A DNA stretch of 64,000 nucleotides from Paenibacillus sp. ACRRY. GTDB taxonomy: Bacteria; Bacillota; Bacilli; Paenibacillales; Paenibacillaceae. The translations under genes and the position numbers were made by a program. The stretch lies in the NCBI RefSeq assembly GCF_022346995.1, contig NZ_JAKRNM010000013.1:39234-103233 (forward strand). Reading direction: 5' to 3'. The notes beneath the pieces were generated by a model. The model saw nothing but the letters and a program-made list of their open reading frames with translations, did not search any database and had not been told where the DNA came from. The stretch's first letter is position 1. Every line of letters starts with the position of its first letter. Of the stretch, positions 42,213 through 51,727 are shown one piece after another.

Positions 42213-44933
42213 TTATTTGGCTACAACATGTGCAATGATTCGATCCTTTTCGTAAGTAACCTCAACGTCATAACCATCCGCAGTGACTTGATCGAATTCA
42301 CCTTTAATTGCGTCAGCCGTGATCAAAGTAATATCTTTGGAACCTTCAATCTTATAGTTGGACAAGTCCAAATTGAGGTTTCCTCCATCCAGATACAGCT
42401 TTTTGCCAACATTGACTTGAGTGTTATCGCCATCCATAACCAATTCCAACGTTCCACTGTCCATGGTAAAGTTTCTATTTAATTTTAATGCTCCATCCGC
42501 ACGAACGATGACTTTTCCATTCTCCACATACAGATCACCGAGACCAAAAGCAGATGCAGATTCAGCCACCAGCGTTCCCGCCTGCAGCAGCGTTCCACCT
42601 GAGTAACTGTTGTTGCCTGTCATGGTAAGTGTACCTGTTCCCTTTTTCGTCAGCATTCCACTGCCGGAAATATCGTTTCTCCACCAATCTTCTGCATTGA
42701 AACGCCCTTTGGAAGCATCCATATCCACGGTTACATTGTTCATGAATGCACCGAAGCCATCCGCTGCCGTCACCAAGTCCAATCTGCCCCAACCGTTTGA
42801 TTCGTCCAGTACCGGATAACCGGAGTCAATGGATGTGGTATACAACACTTCTCTACGCTGCTCATCGGTCAAATAAGGCTGACGTGTCTTCAACAGCGCC
42901 TCTGCTCCCTGCGGCACTTCAGGAGCCAAACCTTTGATTCCTGTTTGTGGCAGACCATATGTGAGTTTTTCTCTGTAGAAGGCTTTATTGGCGTCATGAT
43001 CTTCCCATTTCTTTTCATCATAAGCACTTTTGAATGTGTAGTCCTCTGTTACGGTATGTGCATAATCATATAAACTCATATTTTCTTTCTGTGCTGCTGC
43101 TCCAAATACCTCTCCTGCATTATCATACGCCTTCTCCATCAATTCCTGGTTCTCTTCCTTATTAAAAGCATATGCAGTCATGGCTGTAGCTTGTATTCTT
43201 GCACCTATGACATCAAGCGGCGAGTGCATCCCGGTCACAATGCGATTTTCACCCATTTGAGCAGCTCTTGTTAAAAATTCAGAGAATCGTTCTGGAGTAG
43301 CATAGGCAAAAGGAAGAACAGACAGATACGAAGCACTGGTATGACCACTCGGGAATGCTCCGTCCTTACCTCGTCCATCCTCAGCTATTCTTCGTACATA
43401 GCTTAATGCAGGAATGATTTCCACGTTACTTTCGTATTGTTGGAAGTGCTTTTCCCCCGTTGTTTTTGTCCCGCCTGAAGCCAAAGGCTCTTCGGTCACT
43501 TCAGCTTTACCTAAGGTTTCCCACACAGCTAAACCATTCTCATCGACAACCTCTTTCACTTCTCCCTCTGAATTCATTCGCCATGGTCTTGGGGAAGAGT
43601 AGAAGTATTTCGAAGGGTTGGAGGATGAAGGAATTTTGAATCGAACCAGATCTACCAGAGCTACCATGTCCGCAAGCTCCGTCTTAGCCCAATCACTTCC
43701 TATTCCCTGGCTTTGGTCTTCCGCTGTTTCTTCTGTCAAGACAACATCCATGTCGGTGATATCTCTTTCGACGCTTGTCGTTGGCTTAACGATGTCTACA
43801 TATGTGTTAGCCAGTGGCCCAAAAGCTTCCATCATACTGTAGATCTTATCTCTTTGGTCATCATAATACGCGGCCAAAGCCTCTTCATCGGTACGATTTT
43901 GCGTTACATCTTCTACATATTTGATATTAGCAACCCAAGTCGCTTGATTTCGGATTTCTTCGTTCGCGAATGTTTTCTGGTCTTCGACCGCTGTTTTTTG
44001 ATCATTTTTAAAGCCATCATAATAGGGGGTCGGTCCATCTCCATACTTTGCAACCTCTCCCTTTACTCCCGGTTTCGTGGCTGCTGTACCATCTCTCCAA
44101 TCGGATTGGTTCATCGACCAGACTTGTTCGAAACCGTCCAAAATATCAATAAATGGATTCGTTGCCGCGATATTTTTCAACGTGCCGTCGTCCGCATTGC
44201 CTCCATGTTCGACCGCAGACAGACGCGCTTCTTCGGCAGGGGCTTCGACATTAAGCACATTAGCCGTGCCTTTTGGCTTGGATGGTTTCGCATCTGTGTT
44301 GGAGTCTATTTCCAAGGCATTAAAAAGCGCACTTACAGCTTCTGCACGAGTGATGGATTGAAGTGGTTTGAAGCTTCCATCTGAATATCCGGATATAATT
44401 TTTGCTGCTGCAGTTCCACCTACAGCTCCTTTGCTCCAATCCGCAATGGACGAAGCATCGCTAAATGCATTCGCAGCTCCCTCATTCAGATCCAAATTCA
44501 GAATGCCAGCGATGATTTTTGCTGCTTCCTGACGTGTGATCGGATTTTGAGGCTTCATCGTTTGATCCGTATAACCGTCCATATATCCAGCTGCATTCGC
44601 TGTAGAAACGGTCTGGTAATACCATGCATCCTCAGAAACATCGCTAAAGTTAATTGCAGCTTGTCCTGCATATCCAAAAGCACCATTCACCAGATTCATA
44701 AATTCTGCTCTAGTAATCTCGTTGTTTGGTTTGAATGAACGATCCAGATAGCCTCGAATCAGTCCTTCATCACCCCATGCTTGAATGTTCGCTTCCGCCC
44801 AGTGTCCCTTAATATCAGAGAACTGAATCTTCTGATCGGCTGCAAAACTCCGATCTGCAAACGTTGGGCTTACCATAGACAACATTAGAAGTAATGCCAG
44901 TGATTTTTTAAGTGGTTTTCTCATGGCCTGCAA
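42213..44933 (-). CDS. S-layer-anchored PAP2-type acid phosphatase with beta-strand repeat tail
   Basis: About 906 residues after a Sec signal peptide (MRKPLKKSLALLLMLSMVSP). Three SLH domains lead (each with FSD or similar and ITRAE/ITRQEA; about residues 35-200), binding secondary cell-wall polymer. A PAP2/class-A acid phosphatase core follows, with all three motifs: KYFYSSPRPWR, FPSGHTSASY and NRIVTGMHSPLD. The C-terminal region carries an autotransporter-type beta-strand repeat (GTLTMTGNNSYSGGTLLQAG), usual in Gram-negative adhesins. The TTG at 44933 has GGGAG 7 bp upstream; ATG 44924 is the alternative, and the frame is open to 44999. It diverges from the AraC gene at 45284. Confidence 0.85.
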   Translation of the reverse strand: MQAMRKPLKKSLALLLMLSMVSPTFADRSFAADQKIQFSDIKGHWAEANIQAWGDEGLIRGYLDRSFKPNNEITRAEFMNLVNGAFGYAGQAAINFSDVSEDAWYYQTVSTANAAGYMDGYTDQTMKPQNPITRQEAAKIIAGILNLDLNEGAANAFSDASSIADWSKGAVGGTAAAKIISGYSDGSFKPLQSITRAEAVSALFNALEIDSNTDAKPSKPKGTANVLNVEAPAEEARLSAVEHGGNADDGTLKNIAATNPFIDILDGFEQVWSMNQSDWRDGTAATKPGVKGEVAKYGDGPTPYYDGFKNDQKTAVEDQKTFANEEIRNQATWVANIKYVEDVTQNRTDEEALAAYYDDQRDKIYSMMEAFGPLANTYVDIVKPTTSVERDITDMDVVLTEETAEDQSQGIGSDWAKTELADMVALVDLVRFKIPSSSNPSKYFYSSPRPWRMNSEGEVKEVVDENGLAVWETLGKAEVTEEPLASGGTKTTGEKHFQQYESNVEIIPALSYVRRIAEDGRGKDGAFPSGHTSASYLSVLPFAYATPERFSEFLTRAAQMGENRIVTGMHSPLDVIGARIQATAMTAYAFNKEENQELMEKAYDNAGEVFGAAAQKENMSLYDYAHTVTEDYTFKSAYDEKKWEDHDANKAFYREKLTYGLPQTGIKGLAPEVPQGAEALLKTRQPYLTDEQRREVLYTTSIDSGYPVLDESNGWGRLDLVTAADGFGAFMNNVTVDMDASKGRFNAEDWWRNDISGSGMLTKKGTGTLTMTGNNSYSGGTLLQAGTLVAESASAFGLGDLYVENGKVIVRADGALKLNRNFTMDSGTLELVMDGDNTQVNVGKKLYLDGGNLNLDLSNYKIEGSKDITLITADAIKGEFDQVTADGYDVEVTYEKDRIIAHVVAK

Positions 44934-45283
44934 ATACACGCTCCCATAATCGTAATTTTTCGACTTCATCAGCGAATGTGTAGGATGTTCTCCATTCATT
45001 CCGTGTCTGATCTGGGGTTAACTTTAGCACTCGGGGGAGCCTGGCATCTATAGAACAAATTCCGTTTTATATCAAATTCGTACGTTTTGGCACGTGTCTT
45101 CTCCAAAAAAAAGATTGAATAATAGAAACGTCATCTAGAGTGTAGTTGTTTGTAAATTTAGATTAACGGAAAGTAAATTATTCTGGGGGTGTTTGTTAAA
45201 TTTCGATCAACATGATTTCTAGTCCCGGGGCTATTATATAATGATGAAGTTGTCTAGAAACCAGTTATGAAGGAGGAAAACGA
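44934..45283. other. Divergent promoter region between SLH phosphatase and AraC-type gene
   Basis: About 350 bp with no gene. It is A+T-rich with several inverted repeats. The last 80 bp before 45284 contain the ribosome site AAGGAGG of the AraC gene. I could not assign promoter boxes confidently. Confidence 0.55.
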
Positions 45284-47593
45284 ATGCGCAAGCTCTTCCA
45301 GTCTGTGAGATCCAGGATGGTTTTTTCCTATCTTGCTGTCGTCCTTGTCATTGCGCTTCTTTTCGGCTCTATCTTATATCTCTTCTTCTCCCATCAATAC
45401 AGCAAAGAGATTCGGATCAACAAACAATTGCTGCTGCAAAGTACCGTTAACTATATCGAGACCTCCGTTATCGAAAAGGTGAATCAGGTCTATCTTTCTC
45501 TTGCCTTGGGCAGTCCCGTCAGCATTCAGCTCGATAGCCTGCAAGGAAACCACAGCAAAATTTTGGACATCGAGCAGCAGCTCAAAAGTCAGGTACAAAA
45601 CTATTCCGACCTGATTCAGGCCATTCATGTGTACGATACAGAGAATCATTTCATGATCTCTTCTGTACATGGACTGCAGCTCTATGAGGACAATCCTTCA
45701 AGTGTGAATACTGCATTGGAGTGGATTGAAGCGATGAAAAAGAGTGATAAAAGCTCCTTATGGATGCAGACTCGCTTGGTTCCCGAGGACGCTTATATCG
45801 AATTACCCGAACAGAGCAGCACGATTCCTTTAATCTCCTATGTTCACAGTTACCCATTTCAGTCCTCTGGACAAGACAGTAAGGTCATGGTTGCCATTGA
45901 TATCAAAGAATCGACGATCAGTCAGATGATTCGAAATATGACCCCTGCCGACTATGAAAATACATATATCGTGGATCCACATGGAATCGTCATTTCTGCC
46001 GCTGATAAAACGATGTTAGGCAGCTCCACGAACGAGGATCTGCTTCAGTCGTTGCTATCCAGTCCTTCCTCCGATGAGAGCTTCACGCAAATATTTAATC
46101 ATGATTCTTATGTTGTTTCGCAGGATCAATTTAAAGAAAACGGATGGAGGATTTACACAACCACCCCGAATAAAAGCTTCTATTATAAGCTGGATAGCTT
46201 AAAGGAGGTCTCTGCTCTTCTGGGTTTGCTCGCTGTAGCGGTTGGTGTGGCTATGTCGTTAGTCTTCACTGTAGTCAATTACAGTCCTCTTAAACGGATT
46301 CTGAATAATATCAAGGGGAGGATGGATAGCCCCAGCAGCCTGAAGCAGAATGAATATCGATTCATCGATTCAGCTATCAGCAGTCTTTCCATTAAAGTCG
46401 ATAGTCTGGAAGAAACGTTGCAGGCCAATCACAAAATGATTAGGCACAGTATCATGCTGAATATGTTAAATAACCGATTTACACCTGAGGAACTTACAGA
46501 ACAATTGCAATCTGTTCGGGTGTCGATGGCCTATTCCCGCTATCGCTGTATCGTCATTGACCCCGTTAGCGAGAAGTGGAAGGAATTGCAGCCACGACCG
46601 TTGCAGCATACGTTGTACACGATGATTCAGCAGCTGGAGACAACAGAAATGGCTGAAACCAAGCTGCTTGCGGAGGAATTGCAGGATCACAAAATAGCAG
46701 TAATCCTCTGTACGAACCAACTCGAAGAATCTCTCTCGGATCACATTGTAAACTTTATTCATTCCGAGGCGAGAAACAGGTTCGGTCTGGATTTTGCCTT
46801 GTCGTTAGGCGGCTGGGTAGAGCATTTCACGGAGATTCACACAAGCTATCATGAGGCGAAAGCCTTGATCCAATACAGCTATTTCTTTCCGGCTCTGTCT
46901 GCCATTCAAGACCTTGCTCTTCTGCAAAGGGAAACCAGCAGTTTGGAGATTCCGGACGCGTACCTCGTAAACTTTGAGAAGAAGTTGCAATCCCGTGATA
47001 TGGACGGTACGGCACAGGCCATTCAGGATGTGGTATCAACCATCAAGGAAGGCCTGTATTCAGCCGAATACAGCCGCATTATTTTATTAAAAATGGTTTC
47101 CATATACGCTGACTGCATCAGTCAAGTGCGTTGGCAGCCCGCCGAGACGAGCTCGATGAATTTGTATAAGCAATATTCCTCGTTCTACAATATCAACCGG
47201 TATTCGGAATGGATGACTCATCTGGTAACCGAATTTATCACACATATGGATAAACGAAGCGAGGTCAGGAGCCCGGATACCATTTTGGCTGTCAAAGCTT
47301 ACGTTCGCGAGCATATTTCGGGCGATCTCACGCTGGATCATGTCGCGGAACAAGTGTTTATCAGCCCCAAGTATCTTAGTAAGATTTTCAAGGAAGAAAC
47401 CGGTATCGCCTATTCAGAATATGTCACGAATCAAAGAATGGAACGCGCACGCGAACTCATTGCACAACAGGAATTTACTATTGAGCAGGTTGCGACCACA
47501 GTCGGATACCGTACCTCTGCTTACTTTATTAAGAAGTTCAAGGAAATTCACGGCTGTACTCCGAAAAACTTCATGCGCAGTCTGATGAACTGA
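45284..47593 (+). CDS. Membrane-bound AraC family regulator with extracellular sensor
   Basis: The 769-residue protein has a transmembrane helix at about residues 15-37, an extracellular sensing region of about 250 residues, a second helix at about 300-325, a cytoplasmic linker, and a C-terminal AraC helix-turn-helix pair (LTLDHVAEQVFISPKYLSKIF and TIEQVATTVGYRTSAYFIKKF). This layout is a one-component, transmembrane version of YesM/YesN signalling, common in Paenibacillus. AAGGAGG precedes the ATG. A sugar-binding lipoprotein gene follows after 65 bp. Confidence 0.92.
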   Translation: MRKLFQSVRSRMVFSYLAVVLVIALLFGSILYLFFSHQYSKEIRINKQLLLQSTVNYIETSVIEKVNQVYLSLALGSPVSIQLDSLQGNHSKILDIEQQLKSQVQNYSDLIQAIHVYDTENHFMISSVHGLQLYEDNPSSVNTALEWIEAMKKSDKSSLWMQTRLVPEDAYIELPEQSSTIPLISYVHSYPFQSSGQDSKVMVAIDIKESTISQMIRNMTPADYENTYIVDPHGIVISAADKTMLGSSTNEDLLQSLLSSPSSDESFTQIFNHDSYVVSQDQFKENGWRIYTTTPNKSFYYKLDSLKEVSALLGLLAVAVGVAMSLVFTVVNYSPLKRILNNIKGRMDSPSSLKQNEYRFIDSAISSLSIKVDSLEETLQANHKMIRHSIMLNMLNNRFTPEELTEQLQSVRVSMAYSRYRCIVIDPVSEKWKELQPRPLQHTLYTMIQQLETTEMAETKLLAEELQDHKIAVILCTNQLEESLSDHIVNFIHSEARNRFGLDFALSLGGWVEHFTEIHTSYHEAKALIQYSYFFPALSAIQDLALLQRETSSLEIPDAYLVNFEKKLQSRDMDGTAQAIQDVVSTIKEGLYSAEYSRIILLKMVSIYADCISQVRWQPAETSSMNLYKQYSSFYNINRYSEWMTHLVTEFITHMDKRSEVRSPDTILAVKAYVREHISGDLTLDHVAEQVFISPKYLSKIFKEETGIAYSEYVTNQRMERARELIAQQEFTIEQVATTVGYRTSAYFIKKFKEIHGCTPKNFMRSLMN

Positions 47594-47658
47594 TTGGCCG
47601 ATAGGTCATCCCTAACCTTGGACATTGACCAGATATTAAATCATGAGAAGGAGCTGCT

Positions 47659-49299
47659 ATGAACCTCAACCTTTCAAGAGCTCTGTGTCTATCAATAACA
47701 ACCGTTATCCTTATCGTATGCATGAGCGGCTGTACCGTATTAGGGGGACAAGGCACTCAATTGAAGCAGCAGAATCCTGCTGAAGAACCTAAGAAGGATA
47801 CAGAGCCGCCATATACGATTTCCTGGACAATGCATCAGAATACCCCTGTTCCCGAGGATGCCGAAATGATTACCTATATTGAGGATCTTTTTGATGTGAA
47901 TCTGGAGGTATGGAACCTGGAGAACAAGCGCTATGAGGACCTGCTGGACTTGAAGCTTGCTCAAGGGAACATACCGGATCTTCTTCGGATCAGGCAGCCA
48001 CATGATCTGCTTAAATATCAGATGCAGGGGGTCTTAGCAGAAATTCCCGAGGACGTACTAGAAGAACATGCGCCTAATATTGTAAAGCGAATCCGTGATT
48101 ATGATTCACGTTACTTGGAGTACGGAAAAATAAACGGCGCCTTATATGGAATTCCGGTCATCAATCAGACTAACATCTACCGGACCCCTGTCGTATATCG
48201 GGAGGACTGGCTGGAGAAACTTGGTCTCGATATTCCGCGGACATTAGATGAGTTTGAGACGGTTATGTATGCATTCGCCAAAGGTGACCCTGACGGAAAT
48301 GGGAAACAGGATACATACGGGTTATCCAAAGAGGGCTTGAATGTCGTATTTGGTGCTTTTGGGCAGTCCGTTTTTACCGAGCAGCTGTATTTTAACCAAA
48401 AAAATAACCGACTCGTGATCGGCGCTTTGGAACCTGAGATGAAGAAAGCCTTGGCTTATCTGCAGAAGTGGTATCAGGATGGGATTATCGATCCTGAATT
48501 CATAACTGGAGAAAATAAAGGTGGCTATAAGCATTTGTCCCATGCATTTATTAATAGCAGAATTGGAATGACTTCGATGGGCAATTATTATCATTGGACT
48601 CAAGACGGAGATTATAGCATTCTGAATGAAAAGGACGAGGAAATTCCCGTAGACGCCATGTTTAATGTCCATGAACTCCTACTGAAGAACGCAACCGCAG
48701 GCGTTGAATTCGGCCCTCCTGTTACAGGGCCTGATGGACTTAGTGGCTCCAAAGGCTACAATCTGCTGATGAGTTTCATTACAATCGGGGCCGATGCAGT
48801 CAACGAGCCTGGCAAACTGGAGAAAATCCTCGAAATCCTCGATTATGTCAGTGCAAACTCTGATCCCGCAGAGCAGATCAAAATGGAATATGGCCTTCCA
48901 GGCAAACACTGGGAGTGGAGCGCTTCATCTGAGGGGGAGTTCCACATGCTGCCCCCATATAACCGTATGGAGAATTACACCAATATGATCGGTTCCAGCA
49001 TTGGTATGACTGTTCCCGGTGCATCCTCTGGCAAACGGGAGCAGTGGGCTGCATCTGAGGGATTGACGGAGAACGGTATTTATAATCATCTGGAGGTGGC
49101 AACCCCTGCCCTGATTCAATATTCCTCTGAGTTGATCCATATGAGGGACAGAGCATACATCTCCATCATCACCGGCGATCAGCCTGTTGAAAGTTTCGAT
49201 ACCTTCGTGGAGGAATTTATGGAAGCAGGCGGGCAGCAGGTGCTGACTGAAGCTAATGAATGGTATAACGGGCAAATGGAGACAAGTTCGACGGAATAG
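47659..49299 (+). CDS. Extracellular solute-binding lipoprotein (YtcQ/LipO-like), no adjacent permeases
   Basis: The 546-residue protein has a lipoprotein signal peptide with SGC lipobox (Cys about residue 25) and the large family-1 binding-protein body typical of YtcQ/LplA-type oligosaccharide transporters, including DPDGNGKQDTYGLS, a Ca-like loop. The partner permeases normally found beside such genes are missing here. The gene follows the membrane AraC regulator in the same direction, so it may act as a co-sensor or feed a transporter encoded elsewhere. Confidence 0.88.
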   Translation: MNLNLSRALCLSITTVILIVCMSGCTVLGGQGTQLKQQNPAEEPKKDTEPPYTISWTMHQNTPVPEDAEMITYIEDLFDVNLEVWNLENKRYEDLLDLKLAQGNIPDLLRIRQPHDLLKYQMQGVLAEIPEDVLEEHAPNIVKRIRDYDSRYLEYGKINGALYGIPVINQTNIYRTPVVYREDWLEKLGLDIPRTLDEFETVMYAFAKGDPDGNGKQDTYGLSKEGLNVVFGAFGQSVFTEQLYFNQKNNRLVIGALEPEMKKALAYLQKWYQDGIIDPEFITGENKGGYKHLSHAFINSRIGMTSMGNYYHWTQDGDYSILNEKDEEIPVDAMFNVHELLLKNATAGVEFGPPVTGPDGLSGSKGYNLLMSFITIGADAVNEPGKLEKILEILDYVSANSDPAEQIKMEYGLPGKHWEWSASSEGEFHMLPPYNRMENYTNMIGSSIGMTVPGASSGKREQWAASEGLTENGIYNHLEVATPALIQYSSELIHMRDRAYISIITGDQPVESFDTFVEEFMEAGGQQVLTEANEWYNGQMETSSTE

Positions 49300-49326
49300 T
49301 TTGGCCGCAATAGCATTAAAAGCATG

Positions 49327-49384
49327 AATTACCCATGAGTTTCCGAAAGAGTATGTGTACTTTGGAAAACTTATGGGTAACTCA
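49327..49384. repeat. Long imperfect inverted repeat after the lipoprotein gene
   Basis: TACCCATGAGTTTCCGAAAG and the near-complement CTTTGGAAAACTTATGGGTA form a stem of about 20 bp with three to four mismatches around a 10-nt loop. No U run follows, so it is not a standard terminator. It could be a relic of a small repeat element or a mRNA-end hairpin. Confidence 0.5.
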
Positions 49385-49435
49385 CACTAAGCCAATCTAT
49401 GGTTTCAATCTGTGCTTCTTATGTCGCCTTAGTCT

Positions 49436-49675
49436 CTACCCCTTCGCACTTGCATTCGATCCGCGCAATGAGCGTGGGGAGCTGCTTCGTGCAGTGCTGC
49501 CGGATTTGGAGGTGCTGCCTGAGGGCGTGTTCTCAAATCGTTTGCGTTCAGTCCGCTCCATCTGCACAATCTGGCCTTCATGTACAACGATGTGAAGCGA
49601 GCCAAACTCCATGTCATTCAGCTGTCCGGCAATTCGATCCATCCATACCTCATCCACTTTTAACGGCTTAGCCAT
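49436..49675 (-). CDS. yezD: YezD-family small protein
   Basis: This 79-residue protein matches the YezD/DUF2292 group: DEVWMDRIAGQLNDMEFGSL, then an acidic/basic QMERTERKRFE segment. The Ser-rich tail is not family-typical. Members are often linked to sulfur metabolism genes in bacilli, which fits its place just after cysW. GAGGAGG lies 7 bp before the ATG. Function is unknown. Confidence 0.8.
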   Translation of the reverse strand: MAKPLKVDEVWMDRIAGQLNDMEFGSLHIVVHEGQIVQMERTERKRFENTPSGSTSKSGSTARSSSPRSLRGSNASAKG

Positions 49676-49896
49676 AGAGCCGCCTCCTCTTCCCGGGCTG
49701 CTGCCCGCTATATTATTGACGCATGATCATCCATCCGACTTATAAATCATTCTTATCCAACCTATATACTTGGTTTATACATTAGCAGGGCTTCCAGTAG
49801 CTGTCAATCTGTATTTTCAATAAACATAATCGAAATATAATGAACTCGTGAATTCTCCCGAATAGTCTGGAACGGGGCCGGAATTCGGACCCTCAA

Positions 49897-50772
49897 TTAC
49901 TTCTCTGAAACCGTTCTGTGTCCCAGCCAGCTCTTGAGAAGCAGCGTTGCCAGAGCCAGGATCAGTAATAAGGAAGCGACAGCGAACGATGCCGAGAACT
50001 GATATTCGTTGTACAAAATCTCGACATGCAGCGGCAGTGTATTCGTCTCTCCGCGAATATGTCCCGACACCACGGATACAGCACCAAACTCACCCATCGC
50101 GCGGGCATTACACAGAATGATGCCATACAGCAGCCCCCACTTAATGTTGGGCAGCGTGACATTCCAGAAGATTCGCCATCCGGAAGCGCCAAGCGTAACT
50201 GCCGCCTCTTCTTCCCGCGTGCCCTGATCCTCCATTAACGGAATGAGCTCTCGCGCCACAAAAGGAAAGGTAATAAACAACGTTGCGATTACGATACCAG
50301 GCAAGGCAAATATAATTTTGATATCATGCTCTGCCAGCCACGGACCAAGCCAGCCATTGGAGCCGAATACCAGTACAAAGATCAGCCCTCCCACAACCGG
50401 TGAGATGGAGAAGGGTAGATCAATTAACGTGATCATAACTCCCTTTCCCTTGAACTGAAACTTGGTTATGACCCAGGCAGCAGCTACACCGAATATCGTA
50501 TTCAGCGGTACGGTAATCGCCGCAACGAGCAGTGTCAACTTCAGGGCAGACATGGCATCCGGTTCGGTAAGAGCTGCAATATAGACGCCCCACCCCTGCT
50601 TCAGTGCTTCCATCATCACAATGATTAGTGGCAAAATGAGCAGCCAAAGCAGTACCAGACTTGCCAGTCCAATCAACAGCCATTTGACCCATGGAGCTTC
50701 TGTTGTAGCACGGTTTGACCCCGGACCGGTTCGCATAGGGGGAGCAGGCATTACTGGAACGGAACCCGCCAT
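49897..50772 (-). CDS. cysW: Sulfate/thiosulfate ABC transporter permease CysW
   Basis: The 291-residue permease has about six helices with the EAA loop REEEAAVTLGASGWRIFWN and the CysW-type LPFSISPVVGGLIFVLVFG segment. It follows CysT by 39 bp and precedes the YezD gene; these form the sulfate-import operon with Sbp. An extra N-terminal Pro/Arg-rich stretch (about 30 residues) precedes the first helix. No ATPase gene (cysA) follows. Confidence 0.93.
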   Translation of the reverse strand: MAGSVPVMPAPPMRTGPGSNRATTEAPWVKWLLIGLASLVLLWLLILPLIIVMMEALKQGWGVYIAALTEPDAMSALKLTLLVAAITVPLNTIFGVAAAWVITKFQFKGKGVMITLIDLPFSISPVVGGLIFVLVFGSNGWLGPWLAEHDIKIIFALPGIVIATLFITFPFVARELIPLMEDQGTREEEAAVTLGASGWRIFWNVTLPNIKWGLLYGIILCNARAMGEFGAVSVVSGHIRGETNTLPLHVEILYNEYQFSASFAVASLLLILALATLLLKSWLGHRTVSEK

Positions 50773-50811
50773 AATATGTACCTCCTTTTGGTTTAGGTTG
50801 GCTTATTACGC

Positions 50812-51648
50812 CTAAGCCCGGCCAGCCTTTCTGCTCCAGCGCTGAAGGGAGTTAATCACCAGCAGCAGGACAAAAGAAACCAGCAGCAGCAGCAAGGCTA
50901 CAGCCGTAGCTCCTGCGTAATCGAACTGCTCCAGCTTCGCCATGATCAGCAGAGGTGCAATCTCCGTTTTCATCGGCATATTGCCCGAGATAAATACGAC
51001 TGATCCATATTCCCCAATGCCTCTGGCAAAAGCAAGCGCAAATCCAGTCAGCAGCGGCGGGATCAGATCTGGAAGCAATATCGTCCGAAAAATGCGCCAT
51101 CTTCCTGCTCCCAGCGTCGCAGCAGCTTCTTCCACTTCGGCCTCCAGCTCTTCCAAAACCGGCTGTACCGTACGTACAACAAATGGAATGCCGATAAACA
51201 TCAGCGCCAGGGTGATACCTGCCTGCGAATACGCCAGCTTGATACCCAGAGGCTCCACCAGCTGACCTATCCACCCATTTCCGGCATACAGGGCCGTTAG
51301 GGCAACACCCGCCACTGCAGTAGGCAGGGCAAATGGCAGGTCAATGACCGCATCAAACAGGCGCTTGCCTGGAAACTCGTACCGGACCAATACCCAAGCC
51401 AGGAGCAGCCCAAGAACCAGATTAATCAAGGCAGCAACCCCTGCAGTCAGAAAGCTGACCTTGAAAGAAGCAAGTACCCGTGGGTTACTTGCCGTTTCAA
51501 TCAGCGTGGACCAGGTCAGGCCCGTGGAGTTAAAGATCAACGCTGCCAGTGGAATAAGCACAACCAGGCTCAGGTAGAATACACTGTACCCCATTGTCAA
51601 TCCGAAGCCCGGCAGTGTACGTCTCCGGGCCACCATCACCTTGCTCAT
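50812..51648 (-). CDS. cysT: Sulfate/thiosulfate ABC transporter permease CysT
   Basis: This 278-residue permease has about six helices, EAA loop EVEEAAATLGAGRWRIFRT, and LPFALPTAVAGVALTALY, a CysT-type motif. It pairs with CysW to form the channel for sulfate delivered by the binding protein. It lies about 80 bp after the binding-protein gene. Confidence 0.93.
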   Translation of the reverse strand: MSKVMVARRRTLPGFGLTMGYSVFYLSLVVLIPLAALIFNSTGLTWSTLIETASNPRVLASFKVSFLTAGVAALINLVLGLLLAWVLVRYEFPGKRLFDAVIDLPFALPTAVAGVALTALYAGNGWIGQLVEPLGIKLAYSQAGITLALMFIGIPFVVRTVQPVLEELEAEVEEAAATLGAGRWRIFRTILLPDLIPPLLTGFALAFARGIGEYGSVVFISGNMPMKTEIAPLLIMAKLEQFDYAGATAVALLLLLVSFVLLLVINSLQRWSRKAGRA

Positions 51649-51727
51649 GGACGTTCATCCTCTCTGCCTTCAGCCGGTAGGGCTGGTTGGCCGCTTACAT
51701 GGTCGTGAGCTCTATTTATATTCAACA

